A DNA stretch of 64,000 nt, taken from assembly GCF_047948215.1 (NCBI RefSeq), contig NC_134455.1, forward strand, positions 304,686,147 to 304,750,146, given 5' to 3'. Positions within the stretch are counted from its first letter, which is position 1. Each line of letters opens with the position of its first letter. Source of the stretch: Lycorma delicatula. Lineage: Eukaryota; Arthropoda; Insecta; Hemiptera; Fulgoridae. The translations under genes were made by a program, and so were the position numbers. Positions 36,955 through 49,904 of this stretch are shown here, one piece after another. The notes beneath the pieces are model-generated. The model saw only the letters and a program-made list of their open reading frames with translations. It ran no database searches and had not been told where the DNA came from.

Positions 36955-37690
36955 ATAGAACAAATGATGAAACACCTTAGCATGAAATTAATCTTGGTAA
37001 TATTTGATTGCATACGTAGTATAAAATTTCGGATCACTAATTCGTATAGCATATTAATTAAAAATAATAAATTAGTTAGAAAATCTGTTTAATTTACAAA
37101 AAAAGAAAAAACAATTAACTAATTGGCTATGATTATGAGAAAACGATTTAAAAACTTTCGATATTATTTTTAAAAGCAAAGTCGATTCTGAAACATTAAA
37201 ATTAACATTTAACTTTTATATTTAACATTTAAATTTAAATTTAAACATTAAAATTTAAATTTAAACTTTTAAGTAGAGTATGCTGCTCAGATATGAATAT
37301 TTTTCAATGTAAATTTAATCCCAGATGTACATTTTGGGATAAATAAACACGAATAAGACTTGCATATTGTCGGTGACTTTGTAGGTGAACTGTGAACCTA
37401 AAGGGATAAAGGTTTAGATTATTGTATTGATACTTAGGGAATACTTGTTTTAAATTTATTCCAAGAAAAAGTTCTCAAATGTAATTTAATAAGTTAAAAG
37501 TAAAGCTTTAGATAACAACTTTAGATCTTCTGTAGTAATCGTTATAAAATTTGTAGTAATTACTAATTACCAAAGTCCAACATGATGGATGATATGAGTA
37601 AGCGAATATCATACATTGATTTTAAATTGTGATTATCTGATTTTCAAGTAATAAATTTTCTTCATAAATTTGGATTAAAATAATTAAATT
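36640..37690. other. AT-rich sequence with (TA)n tract, no gene
   Basis: A (TA)n microsatellite lies at 36918-36949. A short cluster of repeated TTTAAATTTAAAC words lies at 37220-37270. Nothing coding. Confidence 0.5.
36918..36949. repeat. (TA)n microsatellite
   Basis: Sixteen uninterrupted TA units. Confidence 0.95.
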
Positions 37691-37696
37691 TTATAC

Positions 37697-37790
37697 CGCC
37701 GACCTCCTTGGAATAGTAACCGAGTCTAACCCTTAATCCTTGAGATTATGTCCCGGCTTCGATTCTGATCAAGAATAACATTTTTTTTAT
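37697..37790 (+). repeat. tRNA-derived SINE head, degenerate
   Basis: CCGCCGACCTCCTTGG starts the same head as in the other SINE copies. The B box has decayed to GGCTTCGATTC (37755-37765), followed by TGATCAAGAATAACATTTTT. Only the head is recognisable. Confidence 0.7.
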
Positions 37791-37799
37791 TCTACAAAA

Positions 37800-39060
37800 T
37801 TTTCATTCCACATTCCTATGTATATGCTTAACGCTTATGTTATGATTTAATTGTATAAAAAATGCCTATTTTACTTAAGCTAAATGTATAACAGCTAAGA
37901 TTAGTAAAGGTTTAAGGGGTCACAATTCTACGATAAATTTGTCGGAAATATTAAATCCGTAAAATTTCCAGTTACGCAGATTTAAATTAATTTGAAGAAT
38001 AGTTTCAATTTTTCTGTATTTTAGGAACGTGAAATAATTTTTTTTTTTGTTTCTAGAAATTAATATTTTATTACTATTTTAAAAAATAAACCGTAACGAC
38101 AGTTTAAAAAAATAAGAAAATAAGTTTATTTATTAATGTAAATAAGAACTATTAAAATTAAATTTTAATATCGAAAACTATAATCCTGAATTATTTTCGC
38201 CAAATATTGCTTTTATTTTACAATATAACAAAACTGCGAAAATTATTATCCTTACAACCAGTATTTGTGATTAAATACTAGTTATAATATAAAAAATAAT
38301 AAATTATACATTATGAAAAGGTTAAAGTCATCATGATAATTATATTAAATCAGCAGTGACCTTATTTTACGTGGATAGCATCTTAAATTAATAAATTTTA
38401 CATAATTAACTCAAATCTACGTTTAAAGTATAATCACAGCTTTACTGATGTATAAAATGATTATAATTCATAGTCATCCTTTCCAGTTCAGTAATTAGTA
38501 CATCGGTGAATTAATAAGGGCTGTATAAGAAATATTTTTTTTGTAATCTCCCTTAAAAAGCTATTTGATGATTACCCTTCATTGGAGAGATTTTCCGATA
38601 CTTTGTATAATTCAACTGGAAAAAAGCACTGAAGGATTTTCCAGGAAAAAAGCCTCATCTCATTCGAATTGCTCTTTACTACTGACTTGAGCTGGGAAAA
38701 GGACAATTACTAGTATGTATTTCTATTTTGATTAAATATAACCGGATAAAGTCTCCGGTTGAGACCATTCTGAGATACTCTGAATCAAATGAATTCTCTC
38801 TAAGGAGAGGATTGTCTAGTTCTGAGGTTTCTTTGCAGTTATATTGTCTGTTTCTCTCTAATAACTTACCCCTTTGCTTATCTTTCATCTTTTTCCCTCT
38901 AAGCGTGTTCTATGGACGTCTTTCGATGTACTATATTCATAATATCGGTTTGTTTTTGTGAGAATAGCTCTGTCTACAAACCTAATTATGAGACCAGATT
39001 CCTCCGGTAGTTGTATTGGACTGAAATTCTTTGGTATATCAATTTTCCCAAATCATCAGT
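37800..39060. other. AT-rich sequence; unidentified GC-richer block at 38.55-39.0 kb
   Basis: No gene is supportable. A 69-codon minus frame (38888-38679) and a 77-codon plus frame (38728-38961) overlap on opposite strands in a GC-richer block. The minus reading (TGDFIRLYLIKIEIH, CPFPSSSQ) looks more protein-like and may be an unidentified repeat's coding piece. Confidence 0.35.
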
Positions 39061-39062
39061 AA

Positions 39063-39868
39063 TCTATACTATTATCTAAAGAGGAAGTTGATTTTGTTTG
39101 TTCGGGATAAAAAAAAACTATCCGATAAATTACAACTAAATTTTTACCCATGATTCTTGGCATAACTGAGAAGGTTTTTATATATATTTCATCTTGAAAA
39201 AAATATATGTATAAAAAATATGAGTATATTTATGTAGTTGTGGAGATTTGCCGGTTGAAGACAAATTTTAATGACTTGAAATAATGAATTGTGAACTGTG
39301 AGTGTCTATTACTGCGTGACCTGGGTTTGAATTTTATTATTATGAATATCTAAAAACCAATTTCTAGATTTTTTGAAATTCCGAGTTTCAAGGGTTAAAA
39401 TAAATTTTTGAATTTTTTTTCGTAACCCTGTTATTTTTTTTTGGTAAGAAATGAAGAATCATCCTGATTTGTTGTTAAGTGCAATCTTAATGTCAATAAA
39501 CCAATTTCTAAATTTTTGAAATTCGATCTTGAAAGGTGATGAAGAAAGGTAAAAAGATTTTGAACGATGATGGTAAATTTTCCAAATCCCGACTATAGTA
39601 AACAAGATATTCAGTAGATTTAGGCTTGCAAATACTCTTCAGATAAATATTAAAAAACCAGTTTTAGGTTTTTTAATTCCGATTTTTTTGAAGGGTGCGA
39701 AAGTGTACGGCGCGGCTCAACCAACATGGCCACTGCTACCGTTACTGTATGTGTAACTGGCTGAACCCGTCTCCGCTTACTTACTAATATTCATAAAATA
39801 AAATGATTGGCCGCTACGGGAAATGCAAGTAACCACATAGCGCGGGCGAAGCTGGGGCGGGGAGCTAG
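39063..39868 (+). mobile_element. Non-autonomous Helitron with both ends
   Basis: The 5' end TCTATACTATTATCTAAAGA begins with the Helitron TC, preceded by A (39062). The 3' end GCGCGGGCGAAGCTGGGGCG runs to GGGGAGCTAG, ending in CTAG (39865-39868) and followed by T (39869). That is insertion between A and T with no target duplication, as Helitrons do. The GC-rich GCGGGCGAAGC...GCTAG end is typical for insect Helitrons. Inside are three diverged tandem units beginning AAACCAATTTCTA, AAACCAATTTCTAAATTTTT and AAACCAGTTTTAGG (39355, 39499, 39656) with TCCAAATCCCGACTATAGTA between. No Rep/helicase coding sequence is present. A clean 3' subterminal hairpin is not obvious to me. Confidence 0.8.
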
Positions 39869-39874
39869 TACAGT

Positions 39875-40695
39875 ATAATATCATTTGAAAACCTAATTAA
39901 GATCAGACTAGCCAAAATAAGAATGATCTTTATGATGACCCATCATCCTAAAAAATACAATGGAAAAATATTTTATCTATCGTCTCAGTTTACCACTTTG
40001 ATTTAATAATAACATAGATTTAGATTTAAAATAGGTCTGACATAGTTTGAACTGTTTATCTATTACTAACTCTTCGTAACTCATATCTTATAATAATAAC
40101 CGACATACCTTTCCACCCTCATGAAAATAAATTTGCGGTCCATTATTCTACATCACTAAAGGCTTAACAAAACCATATAACTCAAACCATCAAGAAGAAT
40201 TATTATTGACAAGATTTTATTTCATTTAAAAATTATATCGATAAGCATATTGAGTTTCAAATCAGTAAAATGTACACTATAATATTAGAGTAATATCCTT
40301 TTTTAGGATATTTTTAGAAAAATGATTATCCGTTACGTTTGTTAAGAGTAATGTATTTTTTTCTGAAACCCTTCATTTGCGATCAGCCTTTGCATGTTAA
40401 CCATGCTGGAATTAAATCGTGTTTCCCAAAAAAATAATTTTACCTATTTTCAGGAAAGTATATTTGTCTCACCTATCTTTTATCCCAGAAATATAGATTT
40501 TATAGAGACCCTTGTTTTTCTTCATGTTAACTTATTTCTAATATTCTCAAACGTTTTCAGTTTTTCTGGCATTTTCTTACATGAAATTTACTGTTAATTT
40601 ATTATAATTTTCACGTTGACCAATATAATGTGGAAACTAAATGAAAGGTTAAAAAAAGTAAAACAAATTCTGTTAAAAAATTTGATTGTTTTTTA

Positions 40696-40737
<42 letters not shown>

Positions 40738-43070
40738 ATTCTTTGTCAAACTGCACAATTAATTGCATTTCTGTATATAAAAGTAAATAATTATTTCTCT
40801 ACAAGTTACATTAACCCAATTTGTTGCTGCATTGTTTACAGTAAAAAAGAATTATGTGAACAATTTCATTTTATTATTATTTTAATTCTATACCAATAAT
40901 TATTATAAATAAAATTTATTTAATAATTCATATAACTAGTTTTATATATACTTTAATTACAAAAATATATTTTAAAGTAATGCATTATCTTTTTCTACAT
41001 ATCAGGAATTGCAAGATAAATAGATATTAGAGTTTTAAAAATTAAAATATAAATAGAATTGATTAAATTACATAAATATAAGTTACACAGTTATTCCTGA
41101 TTTCAGTTTAGATATATATTGTGGTTATTCAAAAATCCAATAATAGTACATTACATATATAAAGAAAAATTAACTTCTTTGAGCGAGCAACTGCTCAGTA
41201 TTAGGTAGAAGAAACACCGTATCACACAGCACCTCACCACTGTTGCAGGTCGTGTTTCAAACAGCGGCAGACACCCCAGGACCACTGGCCATACTATTAT
41301 AAATTAAGTATCTTGCATTCCACGCAACGCTACATTTGTAATTAATAACACGAGTACAGCAGTCACTGAAATAAAAACATTCCACAAATTTGCTTTCGTT
41401 TAATATTAAAGACCCTGTTATCAGATATTAAATTACAAATGTGTTATAAAGTTACACGTTCCGTGCGGTGCGCAGAACCGAGGGTGTATTAGCATATGTT
41501 TGGTATTAATATAGGTAGTATATCTTTTTAAACTTGTCCAGAATATTTCATTTCACAGCATATATATGATAGGTGTTAATTCGTAAGTCGGGTGTTAAAT
41601 GGAACCCTACCTAGTAAAGTAATGGCTGAACGCTACCGTAGTATTTGTATTAGCCCTGCTGTGTTGTAATATTCTATTTATTCTGATTAATACCATCCAT
41701 CATAAATACATATAATGAATATAAATCAAGAAAAATAATAACATAATTTCATCTTGTTGTAATGCCATAACGCAACTTGTAGCTTGTAATACGACTTGAC
41801 AAAACGTTTCCTATTAATTCGTTATCATAAATATTTCAATTGAAAAAAATAATAAAAACAAAACAAGAAATAAATAAAACAACCGCTATGTTAAAACATA
41901 AACAAACAGTTAAATCTTAAAAATCTCTTAGTTGAAAAACGGTTGATAATCACCGACCACATTAACCAATCATTTTTAGTAATTTTTTTGGAACTGGGAA
42001 GCCCAAATTTTTCTTAGTATTTACTTCAGCTAATAGGATTAAAAATATTACAGATGTACAAGTTAGTCATCCAACCACTACAAACAAAGGGCTCACTGGC
42101 TCTCAGATTCCCTAGTAATGGTATGGAGCTTCAATGATAAAGTTAACAGAGTGCTAGTTCATGTAGATCTTATACCTTATTGGAGGACAAAGGCTTAATT
42201 AAATTTATGTAAATGAAAATGGCATAACTTCCGGTGTAATTTCGTTTTTAAAGGTTTTAACTATAGTTTATCTTAGAAATAATCACTTTCGGGCTGGTGA
42301 AGAAAAATTTTGATGTGGGTAAAATTCTTTTATCTGATAATGATGCCGTATTATTTCGAATAAAAATGTTCTAAATATTATCAAAGTGAGTTTTATTCTA
42401 TGATAGATATAAATAAAATAAATATTTTATTAAATCAGTTTACATGGATAATAATAAGTTTATCACTGAAACAGGCGATTACAAATATTCTTTTTGTCAG
42501 AATATTGAACGCATATCGGAATACTTTTCAGATCCATTTCCCAGGTAAATACCATGCGTTTTCGATTAAATTATTGTATAAAATAGAAGGCAGTTTTCTG
42601 GCCGCTCAAGGGGTTTTTTGATGCCACTTCAATATCCATCGGAGTGTGAACCATAAAATAAAGCCTGGTTCAGAATTTTGGAGAAACCGATTCATCGGTG
42701 AACAAGGAGGCTCCTGGTAATTAAAAAAATGTAAGTACAACTAGAACATAGACACCGTAAGAGCTGCAATGCTATGAAGCCCTAAAGAATTTATCAGACT
42801 TAATTCAGTTTTTCTTGTATTGTCGAACACCAGTGTTTAATGAATTTTTTGTAAAAAGTTTCATAAGCATCCATATAAAAATCAAACAGTGCAAGCGTCA
42901 TTAAATGACCCTGATAGAATTAATCATGTAAATTTCTGTCAACTTCTAAAAATTTTTAATTTTAACTAAGACATTCACAGTATCACAATGAGTGATGAAA
43001 AATATTTTCACTTATATAAATATATGAATAAATGAAAGATCCGTGTTAGGTAATTAATAACCTTAAAAAG
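39875..43070. other. AT-rich sequence with (TA)n tract, no gene
   Basis: (TA)n lies at 40701-40733. A GC-richer patch at 41170-41310 (GTTGCAGGTCGTGTTTCAAA, CAGCGGCAGACACCCCAGGA) is unidentified. The part from 42590 to 43070 may be upstream remnant of the mariner piece that follows, but I could not read it. Confidence 0.4.
40701..40733. repeat. (TA)n microsatellite
   Basis: About sixteen uninterrupted TA units. Confidence 0.95.
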
Positions 43071-43099
43071 GCATCAAGAAACATTCCACAGTACTAGAT

Positions 43100-43570
43100 T
43101 TATCGGCATGGAATAGCATTAGCGGGAATAATTGGGTCATACTCATATTTCTTTTAGAACAGTGATGGAAATTCTGTTACCATTTCATCAGAACATAAAT
43201 GTCATATCGATTGAAGGAGTTTTGTCTACTAAATGGAACAGGTCGACTAGAAACACAGAAAAGCATTCAATGGACGAAATTAAAGGATTGTTTTGACTAC
43301 ATTTTAAACATCTAACACGGTGATATTCCATGTTCTGTGAGATACCTGGATCTCCCAAAACATGATTTTTCTTGTGGAAATATCAGAATAGTAAGTATTC
43401 AATGACTCACTCCTATAAAACGTTGAATTACGCAAAGAAAAACTTCGTCAGAATTTACCACAATTTTTGTAGATATGTTACATCATTTTATGAAAAATTT
43501 ATATTTCATTGTGTAAATCGAAGTGGTGGCCGACTTCCACCTTAAGAATTTAGAATTTAATGTACAGTAT
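43100..43570 (+). mobile_element. Mariner-superfamily transposase C-terminal remnant
   Basis: Two single-frame segments identify it. RHGIALAGIIGSYSYFF, a stop, NSDGNSVTISSEH (43106-43200) match the WAGGIIGPYFFEN..G..VTV..ERY stretch. EIPGSPKT, a stop, FFLWKYQNSKYS, then KTLNYAKKNF and a C-terminal HCVNRSGGRLPP (43340-43545) match RSPDLTPxDFFLWGYLKxKVY...TLxELKxNI...C..SRGGHLPD. The catalytic Asp positions in the SPDL-x-D segment are replaced by Lys and a stop, so this copy is dead. The C-terminal R-GGHLPD-like ending differs from the other three mariner copies in the window, implying a separate lineage. No TIRs were found. Confidence 0.7.
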
Positions 43571-43574
43571 AACT

Positions 43575-44370
43575 ATATTAAATAACTATTAATCTGTAAT
43601 AAAAATTACTTTTTTAATGTTTAATAAAAAAATTATGAAATTATGAAAATCACATGCGTTATTACCTATTACTTCTTTCTCCTTTGAATATGGCTTTTTA
43701 CAATATTATTTTATATTTATATTATCTCATCTGTTGTTTTTTTCACTCATAATAAAATGATTAAAAGTTACAGTAATAACTATTTATTGAAGTGCATCAA
43801 ACTTACTCATCCATGACACTATTGGTCAGGTAATGCAACGAATTCTAGCAACCTAACATTGATGAATGTTAATTTCTGTAATATGTTTCATGTTTTGGTT
43901 TCAATGGTGGTAATTCACTTTTTATCATTTTACCTTTATACGAGAACATTGTTATAAATTACTGATAGTTTCATCAGAATTAAACGTTGCTGAAAAATTC
44001 TTTTTCGTTTTACACTTTTGATAGAGGAAAACAAAATGTTTAACGAATAAATAAAAAAGAATTTAAATCAGGAATAAATATATAAAATTACTTAAATGTA
44101 CATGTAACTTTATGTAACACTTAAATGTACAAATTTACATTACTTAAATGTAAATTACAGTTAATTTCGGCTACATCCCGGTTTCATAATCATTTTGAAA
44201 TTTTCCTGGGCCAACATACGAAAGTGGTGAATTTCGTATTAAATTTGTTCAAAATAATATTAGTTACATATTTTATCAGTTTTATATCACTTTACGCAAT
44301 TTGTTATTTTCCTCTAACAATGGTGAAAATAAATAGGAGTACTTTAATTCAGCCCATCCTAGACTAACAG
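43575..44370. other. AT-rich sequence, nothing recognised
   Basis: An 80-codon plus frame at 44125-44367 has no family signature and is probably chance. Confidence 0.45.
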
Positions 44371-44840
44371 AAGAAGAATCCCCACAATCTCGATTCTTTA
44401 GCGTTCCTTCATCTTACAATAACTAGTCAGGCAACCGCCACAGACACCATATGTAACTCCCTCCTGAAAGGGAGGGAGTTACATATATTAGGTTTATGAA
44501 CGGTTCACTCTAGAACCTTCACAAAACTAGGGCCCCCATCAGATGAACTCATGTTAGATTGAAAGGCTCTACCATCAAAAAACCTTCAGTAGTCGGACAG
44601 AAGGGAAATCGCGTAGAGAGAAAGATGTTGCTAATCTCCCAATGAATATAACCCGTGTAAAAATACTTTTCACAAACACGATCTACAAAAGAACGCAATC
44701 CCAAACCCCTTCATCGTAAAATCAAACCAAAATAAATATATAACCACCTTTAAAAATTTCCGCCATAAAAATAATACGATGAAGCAGCAAGAGATTGATG
44801 TCCAGGATTTGCAGTAAATAGGAGGATAAAATATCCCCTG
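44370..44840. repeat. Unidentified GC-richer block with perfect 16-bp hairpin
   Basis: The block differs in composition from its A/T-rich surroundings and contains ATATGTAACTCCCTCC (44449-44464), loop TGAAAG, and the exact complement at 44471-44486. Further words (GGTTCACTCTAGAACCTTCA, CTAGGGCCCCCATCAGATGA) look like an untranslated piece of an element, but I cannot name it. No protein motif on either strand. Confidence 0.45.
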
Positions 44841-44844
44841 GTAT

Positions 44845-46715
44845 CCTAGCGTTCCGTCCGGTACACTTTAATTTATTTACATAACAGTACTTTTATGGGT
44901 TAATATTTTACAACAGAGATCAGTTACATTAAAGTTATTTCTTTGAAATACGAAAAAGAAATTAAAAGATACAAAATATATTTATTTTTATTAGTTATTC
45001 TGGTAAGTTTAATCACTGCCTGGTTACTTCAAAACGTTTCAGTTTAAGCCAAGATTTTACTGAATTTTGTTTTTTCTTTTTATAATCACAAATTATTAAC
45101 AAATTTATAAATTCATACCAATTTTTCTTTCATATAATAGTTCCAACTTTGGGATTGAAATATTACAACAGCTCTTCACTGTACGTATATAAGCTTGCCA
45201 GTTTACATTCTTATCAAGATTAATTTTTCCGTGTCGAATAAGCCTATAAGACATCAGGAGTTAACAATCAGTTACATTAAATAAATATTGTTTTATTCAA
45301 AAGTCTATATTGTATTTATATATAGTCGGTTATTAGTTTATAATGGTTGATGATATTAAAAAATTAAATAAACAATTATCATAAAAACCAGATACATTTT
45401 CTCATGTTAGGTTTACTCAACAATAAAAACAATAAATCAGACATTAATATTAAATTTTATTGAAATATCTTTTCCATAATGTTTTAAAAGATTTCTCGTA
45501 AATTTTTTAAGGTATTTTATAAGTATTTAACTGATAATCATTATAATGGATAAAAAAATATATGTACATTGTACATTTATTTATTCATTATAATAATTAC
45601 TATATATTATAATTTCTTTATGTATTTCTATTATCTATTATATTTATAATTATATATACATATATATTTGTGCGTGAGATGAAAATTTTGTGTATATTAT
45701 AATGTGTTAATGTTTTTAATGTATTTTACAGTACCATTTAAATTACACTGTAGTTGAAAGGAATACGAAAGTTATTTTTTATCACTTTTAAACTCGTAAA
45801 CTTATTACTTTTATTTTTAAATTAATATTTATGTAAATAGTTAATATAAATACAGTATACAGTATTCGTTTTAGTATAGTTTAAATAACTTTTTAATAGA
45901 TTTTAAAATTAACAATTAAAAGAAAATAGTTAACAAATCTGATTTTAATTTCTTTCTTTTTTTACCCTCCGGCGTTTTTAATACTTGTGACAAAGATATT
46001 TATACAAGACAATGGAGAGCATAATTGTAAAAAAAAAATTGTAGAAATGACAAAAATATAAAAGTTAACAAAAATTTATAAATACAAGAAACCAAAATCG
46101 AAGTACGTTGATAATATTAAAAAAAAATAGACATATTTAAAGGTAGAAAAATCGGGTTAATATTATAAATTAATAATATCAACAAATTTAAATCCATTAC
46201 ATTTAAAAAAATTAAAGTTATAAAAACAGGAAGGAAAATATAATTAATAAATAAGAAAAATCATGATGATTGGCTTAAGAAAGTACATTTAATTTAAGCT
46301 ATTCAAAAATTTATAATTTATTAAAATATATCCAAATTTTGGCTTAATTTATTTGCTACCTACATATTGAAACAGGAAGAGAACTTTTTATTTTATTACA
46401 ATTACTGTGATATTAAAGATAGATAAATAATAATTTTAATATTTTGAAATTTTAATTTTAACAAAATTTTATAGAAATACGTTCTGAAAAGCAGAAATCT
46501 ATGCAAAATTATCTAGTATTATAAAAAATAAATGATAAAATTTTATTTTTAACAAAATATATATTTTTCGTTTTCATATTTTTCATAAACATTAATATTA
46601 CAGGTTGTTTTGATATTTAAAAACAAACTTTTTTTATTGAGATTTAGAAACGAATATTAATTATAATTTATTTTATTTTCAAATAATAAAATTATAGCAA
46701 CAAAAACAATGATAA
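44845..46715. other. Very AT-rich sequence without recognised gene
   Basis: Nothing beyond A/T-rich low-complexity sequence. Confidence 0.5.
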
Positions 46716-46975
46716 TGGTAATGCGGATGATGACGCAGTTAAGTCCTCACTCATAGTCGGAGCAGCTGACCTTAACTCATGAGGTTAAGGCTGTTGGGAG
46801 GAACATGTTAATTGTAGCCGAGATAGTAGGTATATCAGCGGCGCGACAACAACAAGCCCGCTTTTGGCAACCCCTGCCCCGTGGAGGCGTTCTACATGAC
46901 TATACATCTGCATAAGACATTTCTCATGTCCCTGACGTACACGCTAGTACATCTCTCTTAAGCTTAGTGAAAGGA
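46715..46975. repeat. Unidentified GC-richer block with dyad at 46.77 kb
   Basis: It contains CCTTAACTCATGAGGTTAAG plus G (46770-46790), a near-perfect dyad with 7-bp outer arms around the palindrome CTCATGAG. It also holds AGCGGCGCGACAACAACAAG and CAACCCCTGCCCCGTGGAGG. It is probably a fragment of a repeat or of an element's untranslated region. No reading frame of note. Confidence 0.4.
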
Positions 46976-46979
46976 ATAT

Positions 46980-47153
46980 TGTTTTCATGTTATAAGTTAT
47001 GGCTTTACAGGCGACGTTTTAAACTTCTTCATCTTCTTTTTCATCTGTAATCAAACGTTGACAGAGTTCGTAATATTATTTTTTTCTGTCTATAATTACT
47101 TTCTCATCAGTTTTTATTTAATTTTACGTATTCATTATTATAGTTATTTTACA

Positions 47154-47191
<38 letters not shown>

Positions 47192-48660
47192 TACATAATT
47201 CATAATGTTTCAGGAGGAACAAGTTGACGAAAAAAATTCTTCAGGCTTCAACACAGTTATTTGGAATTAATATTTAAAGCCAAGTCTAATTATCTAAACA
47301 TATAACTTTTTCAGCTAAACTGTTTGTAGGGTACAAATTTTTATATTGAAGATTTAAAAAAATACGAAAGATCTATAACGTATAATCTAGGCACACTTTT
47401 CAACTGTACATTTATATATTTTTAATTTTTTTTATTAAATCTAGTCTAATAGGCTTTTCGTAGTAGATTTACTGTATTCTTCTAGAATTATTAAAATCAC
47501 GAATTATTTTTTTCTTTATAATACATTCATTTTATCATTGCGAGTTAAACAGATATGTTATTAACAGAAAACAAATATAACATACCAGTAATGAAGTTTA
47601 ATAGATGCAAAATTATAATAAATATTATAACTAATGTAAATAAATAGATCGAGAAATATAAGTAAATGAGAAGATATCAGCTAAATTTAATAAAATTGTG
47701 CTAAACTATTTTTTTTTAAGTTTTTGCGTCAGTCCTTCAGTTGACCTTAATAAATAGAAAAAGTATGATTTTCTTATCTTATTAAGAATCTTATTTCTTC
47801 TTAAATGTGTATATGTCTTTCAGTTTCTTTCGTAACGTAGAAAAATATAATTTAGAGAATACGTTATTTGATTACGCTGTTCGTTTTTAAGTCCAATATT
47901 TGTGTCCGTAGGTATGTATAACTTCTTCATCTGAAGTGAGTATTAAACGATATAATGAATTATTATTTGAGATTTACTTATGTTGAATCAGTTTTATCTA
48001 TTTTTATCAACGATCTTTCACAAGTTATTGACTATAAGAACAGAAGGAGTGTTTGAAAAATATCAAATTTTCCTGTAAGGAAAATTAATTAAGTTGTATG
48101 ATGTTTTTACCAGACTGTTACAGGAAAGGTTATGGTGTTCAGCGTGTATGTTTGTTACCTTGTTTATGCTTTAATATAACAAAGTTGTTGAATTGTCTTC
48201 TATGAAATAGATATTAATATATTTCACTTTGATTAAGAAAGAATTGACACTTAAGTGCATGAAGATTAAAAAACAAAACGTAATCAACGAAATATGGTAT
48301 GGAAGTATTAACTAAAAATTTTAGTTAATTGAAAAAGTAAAAATTCTCTTTTGGAAAAGTTAAAAAAAATTATACTGCTATAGGGATCCCTAAACATATT
48401 ATGCATAAAACTGATATAAATGATGAAAAAAATTAATCACTAAAATATTAACAAAATATCCTGTAAAAGTAAATATATAGTCTACATTGTAGACGAAAGT
48501 TAATTAAAACGTACAGTCTGAATATAAGTGTTACAAATATGTAATTATGTTGAATAAAGTATCATATTCTTTATTTTCATCCAATAATGTGCAATGAATA
48601 CTAGTCAACATTTTTTAATTTAATTTTTTTTAGTTGTGTATAATTGCCTGTAAATAGAAT
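46980..48660. other. AT-rich sequence with (TA)n tract, no gene
   Basis: (TA)n lies at 47157-47189; the rest has no readable motif. Confidence 0.5.
47157..47189. repeat. (TA)n microsatellite
   Basis: About sixteen TA units after ACACGA. Confidence 0.95.
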
Positions 48661-48672
48661 TACATATAGGAA

Positions 48673-49898
48673 TATAGGGTTTTACTTAAAAGAGATCCCA
48701 TCGCTCAGTATTTATATTTTCGGTACAATATATATGTTTGTGTGAGATGGGTAAAATAATGCGGAAGATGTCGGACGAATGGAGCTCTTTATTGCCTGCA
48801 CATTTCAGTATTGCCAGTCTGTACTGATCATTGGGTTTTGATCAACGTTCCGTAATTATGAGTAGTTGTTTGTTAAAACTGTTGAAAGAAGGCATATTCG
48901 TGATGAAAAATCAGATGAAATCTCATGTTATGTATCGGCGAAAGTTCAGGGAAAAATTTGAAAAGTTAGGACCAGTGAAAAATGTTATTGAGACGTTGGT
49001 TAAACAATTTCGTGAAACAAGTTTGGTGTTGGATGAGAAACGTGCCCGAAACAGGTCATGTTTATCTGCGCAGGTCGTACAGAACATTAAAACAGCAAGA
49101 TCTCCTCGTAAATCTTTGTAAAGGCTAATCCGGAAAAGAACATTTCACTAGGTTCAGCCCTCACTGCAGCAAGGAAAATGTTGAAATATTATCCGCCGTA
49201 TCAATGCAGATTTCCCGTCAGATAACTATTCCTGATTATACTAAAAGGGTTAACTACTGTCGACGGTTCTTGAACTTCATTAGAGGCAACATTAGCATTT
49301 TATATCGGGTGTTTTTGGCAATTGAAACGTGGACCTTAGCGGATATGTTAATAATCAGAACTACCAGACCTGAGGTACTGAAAACCCGTACATTTTCTTT
49401 AAATGTCTGTATGGAATGCTGTTTCAAGGCGACGAATAATAGTACCCTTGTTTCATGAATTAACTGTGGATGCTGCCGTTTACCAAAAAATTATCCAACA
49501 GTTCAAAGCCTTCCTGCAACAGAATGAGCGTGACTGCTCACTACTGGTTGCAACAGAACAGTGCCACCTGCCATACAGCTCGCTGTACTATGGAGATGCT
49601 ACAGGATTTTTTTGGTAGAAGAAATATTTTTAAAGAATTATGGCTACCAAGATCTCCTGATTTGACTAGTCCAGACTTCTTTCTGTAGGGTTACTTAAAA
49701 GAAACACCCTGCAGCAATCAAAGAGACAGGACAATCGAGTAGACAGGAATATGGTCAAACGTGTTGATAAGTGCATAGAAGTGGATGTTCATCATTTTCA
49801 ACACTTTCTGTTACTGATTATGTAAGAGTTTGATAACAGACTATTATTTATAGATTCATAAGAGAATCCAGACTCTCCCTCTAAGAACACGAATATAT
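48673..49898 (+). mobile_element. Mariner element, nearly full-length but inactive
   Basis: A mariner transposase can be followed along the plus strand through frames 0, 1, 2 and 0. YRRKFREKFEKLGPVKNVIE with FRETSLVLDEKRARNRS is the HTH region (48931-49066). RVNYCRRFLNFIRGNISILY with IETWTLADMLI is the first catalytic segment (49247-49352). VSRRRII...LTVDAAVYQKII comes next (49421-49496). QQNSATCHTARCTMEMLQDF and LPRSPDLTSPDFFL, then a stop, complete the catalytic region (49552-49688), and VDKCIEVDVHHFQHFL is the C-terminus (about 49765-49810). Possible weak TIRs lie at 48673-48700 (TATAGGGTTTTACTTAAAAG) and 49870-49898. Two of the three catalytic Asp are changed (TDEAW-type segment to AIETW; QQDxAT to QQNSAT). 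Confidence 0.8.
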
Positions 49899-49904
49899 GA
49901 CTTG

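Noticed and set aside
39290..39340. Possible additional SINE head (GACCTGGGTTTGAATTTTAT)
   Set aside because: It only loosely resembles a B box and lies within the Helitron, without the A box or the downstream GGTCAGGCAT word.
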